In this document: positions 59,527 through 64,000 of the stretch, one piece after another
Position numbering within the stretch: position 1 is the first letter of the stretch
Layout of the letters: each line of letters opens with the position of its first letter
Source: Thamnaconus septentrionalis
Lineage: Eukaryota; Chordata; Actinopteri; Tetraodontiformes; Monacanthidae
Assembly (NCBI GenBank): GCA_009823395.1
Contig: CM020511.1
Span: 22,411,001 to 22,475,000 of the forward strand
Reading direction: 5' to 3'
DNA: 64,000 nt
The notes under the pieces: model-generated
Told to the model about the DNA's origin: nothing
Database searches by the model: none
What the model saw: the letters and a program-made list of their open reading frames with translations, nothing else
Program-made: the position numbers and the translations under genes

Positions 59527-60764
59527 CTGTGAAAAGATTAGAGGATACAAAAAAAGATTTAGCCAGGGAGCCTGTGTTCTAAGTCCGATGGACACGTAGC
59601 CCCTTTGGCTTGCACAATAACCCCATTATGCAATCAGCGGCCTTTGTGTCCAGCATCAGGAAGCCACATGAGTCACAGCAAACTCACCCAGGCGTTGTTC
59701 TTGATGAGCCAGTCTTGCTGCTCCTTTAGCAGGTATGTGGAGATCTCCCGGGCCACGGTCTCTACGCACTCCTCCTTGCCCTTTTGCTTCTGGTGCCTGG
59801 CCACGACGGACCCCAGTGCCAGCAGGCTGGCAATGCGACCCCAGTTGGTGGTTCCGTCTGAAAATATTTGCTTGGCCACATCGCTGATAAAGCTCATGTC
59901 ATCTCCCCGCTCGTCTAACTGCAATTTGCTCATCATACCTGCGAAAGCGAAGACAATACAACAAAAACGTCAACGGTGGCACCATATCTACTAGCCACGT
60001 AGCCTCTTGAGAGGGTTATTGCCGGTTATACATTTTAACTAAAGGCCACCAAAAGCACCATATAACATACATATATGGGCAACACAGTGAACACTAATTT
60101 GATTTTTTGACAAATATTTCAAAGCGTTTCTTCAAGTAGCAGCTGTAACACTGGTTCTGACTTTGTTCAACATTAAAACAACTTTGGTAACCGGAGAGGC
60201 TAACAGGGGGCTAAGCTACGCTGCCTTTGTACTTCATGGAAACGCTGGCGCTTGTCCAACAAAGCTCCGAGCGAGCGAAAGGGAAAGAAAAAAAACAAAC
60301 GTACCGTTGTACGCGAATCGGTGCTTTTCCAAGAGTCCACCCACGACCCTCTTCATAGTCGACAGCGGTTTGCCGTCTGTCCACCGCGACCTGACAATTC
60401 CCGAGTCTTCGGCGAGGAAGCGGCCAATAAGCGACCTCGTCTCAGCCGCCAGTGCCTCGTTCTCCGCCGAGCACGCCTCGCTGTCGCTGTACTGAAGCTC
60501 CGGTGTGCATGGCAGCGAGCCTTCGTCCGCGTCGTCGCTGTCCGAGCGGATGTGCTTCGTGCTAAAGTCCTTGATTTGCGTCACCGCTAACATCTTGGGC
60601 CTGTCCGGGCTCCCTTTGTAAGCGTCAGTCCGACCGTTGGAACTCCTATTGTAGCCTGGGTCGAGTTGTGTCGGGCCATCCGTCGATCCGCCTGCGACTC
60701 CATTTTGAAACAAAACGCTCATGCTTCCTGTTATATTGCTCCAGCTCGTCTGATTGCTACTCAT
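59410..60764 (-). CDS. mcl1: Mcl-1, anti-apoptotic BCL2-family protein (three exons)
   Basis: Coding exons on the minus strand are 60764-60305, 59938-59688 and 59526-59410 (460 + 251 + 117 nt), giving 275 residues. Each boundary has GT/AG sites (donors GTACGT and GTGAGT; acceptors CTTTCGCAG and CTTTTCACAG) and the phases join cleanly. Mcl-1 sits on the outer mitochondrial membrane and sequesters pro-apoptotic BAK and BH3-only proteins. Residues about 60-115 are rich in Ser/Asp/Glu/Pro (PEST-like), fitting its short half-life. BH3 is about 134-152, BH1 is SDGTTNWGRI (180-189), BH2 spans DWLIKNNAWDGFVEFF (229-244) and the C-terminus is a membrane anchor ending AMLIR. The conserved BH3 Asp is Gly142. 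A second ATG at codon 15 has a better context. Teleosts have mcl1a and mcl1b; it looks more like mcl1b, but I cannot be sure. Confidence 0.95.
59688..59938 (-). CDS. mcl1: mcl1 coding exon 2
   Basis: Starts after CGCAG with the last two bases of Gly154 and encodes residues to Trp237. It includes BH1 (DGTTNWGRI) and the first part of BH2 (DWLIKNNAW). It ends TGG/GTGAGT in phase 0. Confidence 0.95.
60305..60764 (-). CDS. mcl1: mcl1 coding exon 1
   Basis: Encodes residues 1-153 and the first base of codon 154. It carries the variable N-terminus (start MSSNQTSWSN), a PEST-like stretch (IRSDSDDADEGSLPCTPELQ) and the BH3 region (LSTMKRVVGGLLEKH). It ends AACG/GTACGT. Confidence 0.95.
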
Positions 60765-61010
60765 TTGTGTCGACTTAAGTTACTCCAAATAGGTTTGGGG
60801 TGGTTAAAAAAAAAAAGTTGCCTAATTTAGAATTAGTGCGAGCCGATGTGCCAATTGACTCTTGCCCTGGATCATTCGGTTTCCATCACAGGACAGCAGT
60901 GGGAGGATGTGGAGGTTTCCGTGTCTTAAATCGGGTGGGGTTGGGCTTTTACGCACGTCGCGCAACGTCATTGCGTACTTTCAAAGTTTTTTTTTTTTTT
61001 TTAAAGGAAA
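60765..61010 (-). promoter_or_regulatory. mcl1: mcl1 5' UTR and probable promoter region
   Basis: Upstream of the start codon on the minus strand. TGACGT (complement of 60965-60970), a cAMP-response half-site, lies in a CpG-containing stretch (TGACGTTGCGCGACGTGCG) about 200 bases before the ATG; mammalian MCL1 promoters also use a CRE site. No clear TATA box is seen and the transcription start is not determined. A T-run at 60985-61003 marks the end of the GC-rich part. Confidence 0.45.
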
Positions 61011-61422
61011 ATAACAGAATTAGCGGTGGTAATAGAAATTTCCTTCAAAGACAGGAAATTATTAGGGTCCAAGACTTAAAATAGTGGTCATTGTCCATGA
61101 CATCATGGAATTCTTTCAAAGACAGATATTTGTTGTGAACGACAACAACAGTAATAATTGTAAATAATAAATAGTAGTGATACATATAAATAAATAATGG
61201 TGTTAGTTGATGAAATTTACATTTAAGCCAGGAAACTTCAGTAACAACAGTAATTCAAATAAGGATAGAACTAAGATCTATCCTTAACAAAGTGTATGGT
61301 TGTATTTATTTGAATTGTTGTTCTATTCAAACAAATAAAAGCTAACCACCGTTTTCAGCTCTAATTTGTTTCAAATAATACACAGCCGCCTTTTTAAAAT
61401 ACACTTTGACAAGATGAAAATT

Positions 61423-61511
61423 CATTCATTCATCTTCTATACCCGCTTATTCCAATTCAGGGTCACGGGGGTCTGCTGGAGCCTATCCCAGCTGTCTTAG
61501 GGCGAAGGCAG
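61423..61511 (-). repeat. SINE-like repeat, copy 4, with 12-bp target duplication
   Basis: Perfect flanking repeat AAGATGAAAATT (61411-61422 and 61512-61523). Shorter at the 5' end than copies 2 and 3, ending at CTGCCTTCGCCCTAAG on the minus strand. Confidence 0.92.
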
Positions 61512-61558
61512 AAGATGAAAATTATTTTTCTTATTTTTTTTTTTATATTAAAAAAAAA

Positions 61559-61632
61559 AAAAAAAAGAAATCCTTGAAAATAAGAAAAAAAATTGAAAAT
61601 TTTTTTCTTATTTTCAAGGATTTCTTTTTTTT
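61559..61632. repeat. Perfect 33-bp inverted repeat
   Basis: Arms 61559-61591 and 61600-61632 are exact complements around an 8-nt loop. The core is GAAATCCTTGAAAATAAG flanked by A and T runs. It lies 35 bases from SINE-like copy 4. Confidence 0.95.
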
Positions 61633-63259
61633 AAGGTACGAACATGTATATGTATTTATTTGGAATCTATTAAAACTATCGTTTTTCAAAACTGAAGCAC
61701 CTCTGTTCATACATTAGATTTCGTCATTCCACACGTTAAAATGTGTTGTCACTTAATCAGGACACAGCCAGAATTTTCCACAAAGGCCTGGATAGGACAT
61801 GAAAAATGTTGTGCCTCCCTCTAGTGGTCAATATCAGAATGCACTGTTTTTATCCATTCAGTCCAAAAATTTAACCAAGACGTCATGTGAGTAAATGCAA
61901 TTTTCCAAATTCATGGTTTAAGCATCTCGTGAAGACAAAAGAGGGCTCATGACAATAAATTATACTCATGTAAAATTTTTTACTTCAAATACTGACAAAA
62001 ATCCACACACCTACACCCACACAGCTGAAACATTCAGAGTACTTGCATTATTTTCTGATGTATTACAATCATTCTTGTGTTCTCCTGTCATCCCCATGTG
62101 TGAACTCCCTTTTTCATTTAATTTGTTTCCCTCTCGGAGGCCAAGGTGACCTCCGATCTCCCCATAGTTAACTTGGGCCATGATTAAATATGTCTATCGC
62201 TCACTTTCCAAGAGAACGCATGAGAGGGGACAAAAAGAAATAACATTTGCAAAACAACAAGAAAACAAAGAAAGATCAAAGCAGCACACAGCCTGTTGTT
62301 TTTCTATACATTCTGGCACGTCAATGTTTAACTTCAGCCGGACGGAGACGGTGCGTGTCACGGGATGTGAAACATCCCTGCAATACTTTGTCTCAGACTG
62401 AATTGCTTTGTGCAACAACATCAAGTGGCATTCAAGAACATCTGTCCGCCGCTGTTTTCTAGAAAATGCTGCAACGTGAAGCACAAAGCCATCAGTTTAG
62501 AAACTCGAAATGATTATGATGCCCGTCAAGTCAGATCAAAATGTGCACAATCTTTTTTCCCCTCAATGAGCCCGACCAGACGAGATTTACCAAAACAGAA
62601 TTGATTTGAAACAGTGGAATCCACAGGACTGTTAACCTTCAGCGTGTCGACAGAGCCCATTGGGCCACAGGAGTCATGTGACCCTGAAGCTGAAGTCAGG
62701 ACAAAGAGGACAGGTGTTCTGTACAGAGGATCGTCTCCACCATTAAGTCAGCAGCACATACACGTTAATTATTTTTCATATGATACAGATTCATAAAGCC
62801 TCTGCAGTTCACCCAAAAAAAAAAGGAGTAGCAGTAGCGGTAGTAGTAGTAGTGTTAAAAGTGAAAGGAGAAACGAACTGTGGAGTCAGAAGGCAGGGGA
62901 AGGAAAAAAAACAAAAAACAAAGACAGAAAACAAATGTCCCTTTCTGTGCAAGTCTATTAAAAAAGTCAATGCAGGTTTGACACATATATATGTATATAT
63001 ATTTTTTTAACGTTTTAACGAAAATAAAATTAAAAACACAAAAAGGCGAGGCTGAGAATGTGTTGTTGCCGAGCCTACAAGGTGGAGTGTGCGTTTGTGA
63101 AGGTTCCCTGAAGCTCTACTTTAGCGGTGAGGATACACCAGCGTTCGGGGTGGAGGTGGGGTGTGTAGGGGGGTCATTTTAACAACCTGCCAAAACAAGC
63201 TTGAGTTCTCTACACTCGCTGTGCTGGAAAACCAGCCTCCTGCGTCGACAAATGTTGCG

Positions 63260-63261
<2 letters not shown>

Positions 63262-63347
<86 letters not shown>
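63262..63347. repeat. (GT)n microsatellite
   Basis: Uninterrupted GT repeat of about 43 units. Confidence 0.98.
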
Positions 63348-63348
<1 letters not shown>

Positions 63349-63452
63349 TTGCTGGCACGCCAGGCTGCCCGGCTCACACCTGTGGCTGTCAGGCTGCCCC
63401 AAACCCACCCGAGAACGACCAGTCTGTAGTGTAGTGTATCAGTTTGTCAGAG

Positions 63453-63454
<2 letters not shown>

Positions 63455-63508
<54 letters not shown>
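63455..63508. repeat. (GT)n microsatellite
   Basis: GT repeat of about 26 units. Confidence 0.98.
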
Positions 63509-63511
<3 letters not shown>

Positions 63512-64000
63512 CCTAACAGAGATTTCAAAGTATTTCAGAGATTCATAATAATTGGAAAAAACGTGTCTGGCTGCTGCTACGAGTATTTCTCACACTGCCG
63601 CCCAAGTGGCCGCAGAGCAGACTTTCACCTTCGCCTTCCACAGGGGTGCAGGAGAGCTGGAAATGCTAGGAGGTCACCCCCAACTCCACTGAGCTCACTA
63701 GTTTTGGAACTAATATTTACAGACGCATATACTCCACACCAAGAAAAAAGAAAAAATTTCATAGGCTAAAAGTGAAACGGCAGAGCCGCCCGGCGTGCAG
63801 CGGATTGTCAGGATGGCAGCCGGGTGGGTGCAGAGGGCAGGAGGGCAGGACAGGAAGTGCACCTGGAGCTGCCGCCACAGGGCTTTGTTGTGTTGCGTTT
63901 CCCTCAATCTCCGCATCACCAAGGAGGAAAAAGAGCCGCATGACAATGGTGTTGTTTTTTTCTCTCTCTTGCAATCATGCAGCATATTAAGAGCAATCGG

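Larger units (their letters stand above)
61633..64000. other. Unassigned noncoding sequence upstream of mcl1
   Basis: No exon supportable on either strand. Dominated at the right by two long GT runs; a short (AGT)-type run lies near 62833-62854. Confidence 0.45.

Overview
The window looks like nuclear DNA of a ray-finned (teleost) fish. The evidence is one intron-containing vertebrate gene (an mcl1 orthologue on the minus strand near the right end), a mix of transposable elements typical of fish genomes (Tc1-like, TTAA-flanked elements, a Harbinger-type MITE, CR1/L2-group, RTE-type and I-clade LINEs, a chromodomain Ty3/Gypsy, an endogenous retrovirus) and very many CA/GT, AAT and AAG microsatellites. 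Nothing suggests a prokaryotic locus: there are no operons, CRISPR arrays, rRNA or convincing tRNA genes. I did not identify the species.

Layout. 1-6.9 kb is a nest of transposons: an I-clade LINE RNase H remnant, then a minus-strand endogenous retrovirus (3' LTR at 707-1710, env tail, integrase) broken by three insertions, namely a SINE-like repeat in the LTR, a TTA-flanked MITE between integrase and env, and a Gypsy pol/LTR fragment inside the integrase. A Tc1-like element, itself split by another SINE-like copy, follows. 7.9-10.5 kb is a decayed L2-group LINE split by a TTAA-flanked element. 15.6-16.6 kb is a piggyBac-like element. 18.2-23.3 kb holds a truncated Tc1-like element and a nearly complete but dead LINE (esterase-type ORF1, endonuclease, reverse transcriptase) carrying a short MITE and a 26-bp fold-back palindrome. 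23.3-47 kb is mostly unassigned noncoding DNA with microsatellites, an internally deleted LINE derivative, a longer copy of the same MITE and one exon-like segment (43.5 kb). 47-49.2 kb holds a SINE-like copy and an RTE-type LINE fragment. 52.1-55.5 kb is a minus-strand L2-group LINE. 58.7-61 kb is mcl1. The rest, up to 64 kb, is noncoding with another SINE-like copy, a perfect 33-bp hairpin and long GT runs.

The only host protein-coding gene I can support is mcl1: three exons, two short introns, 275 predicted residues, with BH3, BH1, BH2 and a C-terminal membrane anchor. The remaining sequence is transposon fossils and noncoding DNA that may include mcl1 regulatory elements. I found no undescribed multi-gene system. 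The most notable observations are the mcl1 BH3 substitution, SINE-like copies with perfect 12-13 bp target duplications, paired long/short MITE copies, fold-back palindromes suggesting template switching, and the exon-like segment at 43.5 kb.
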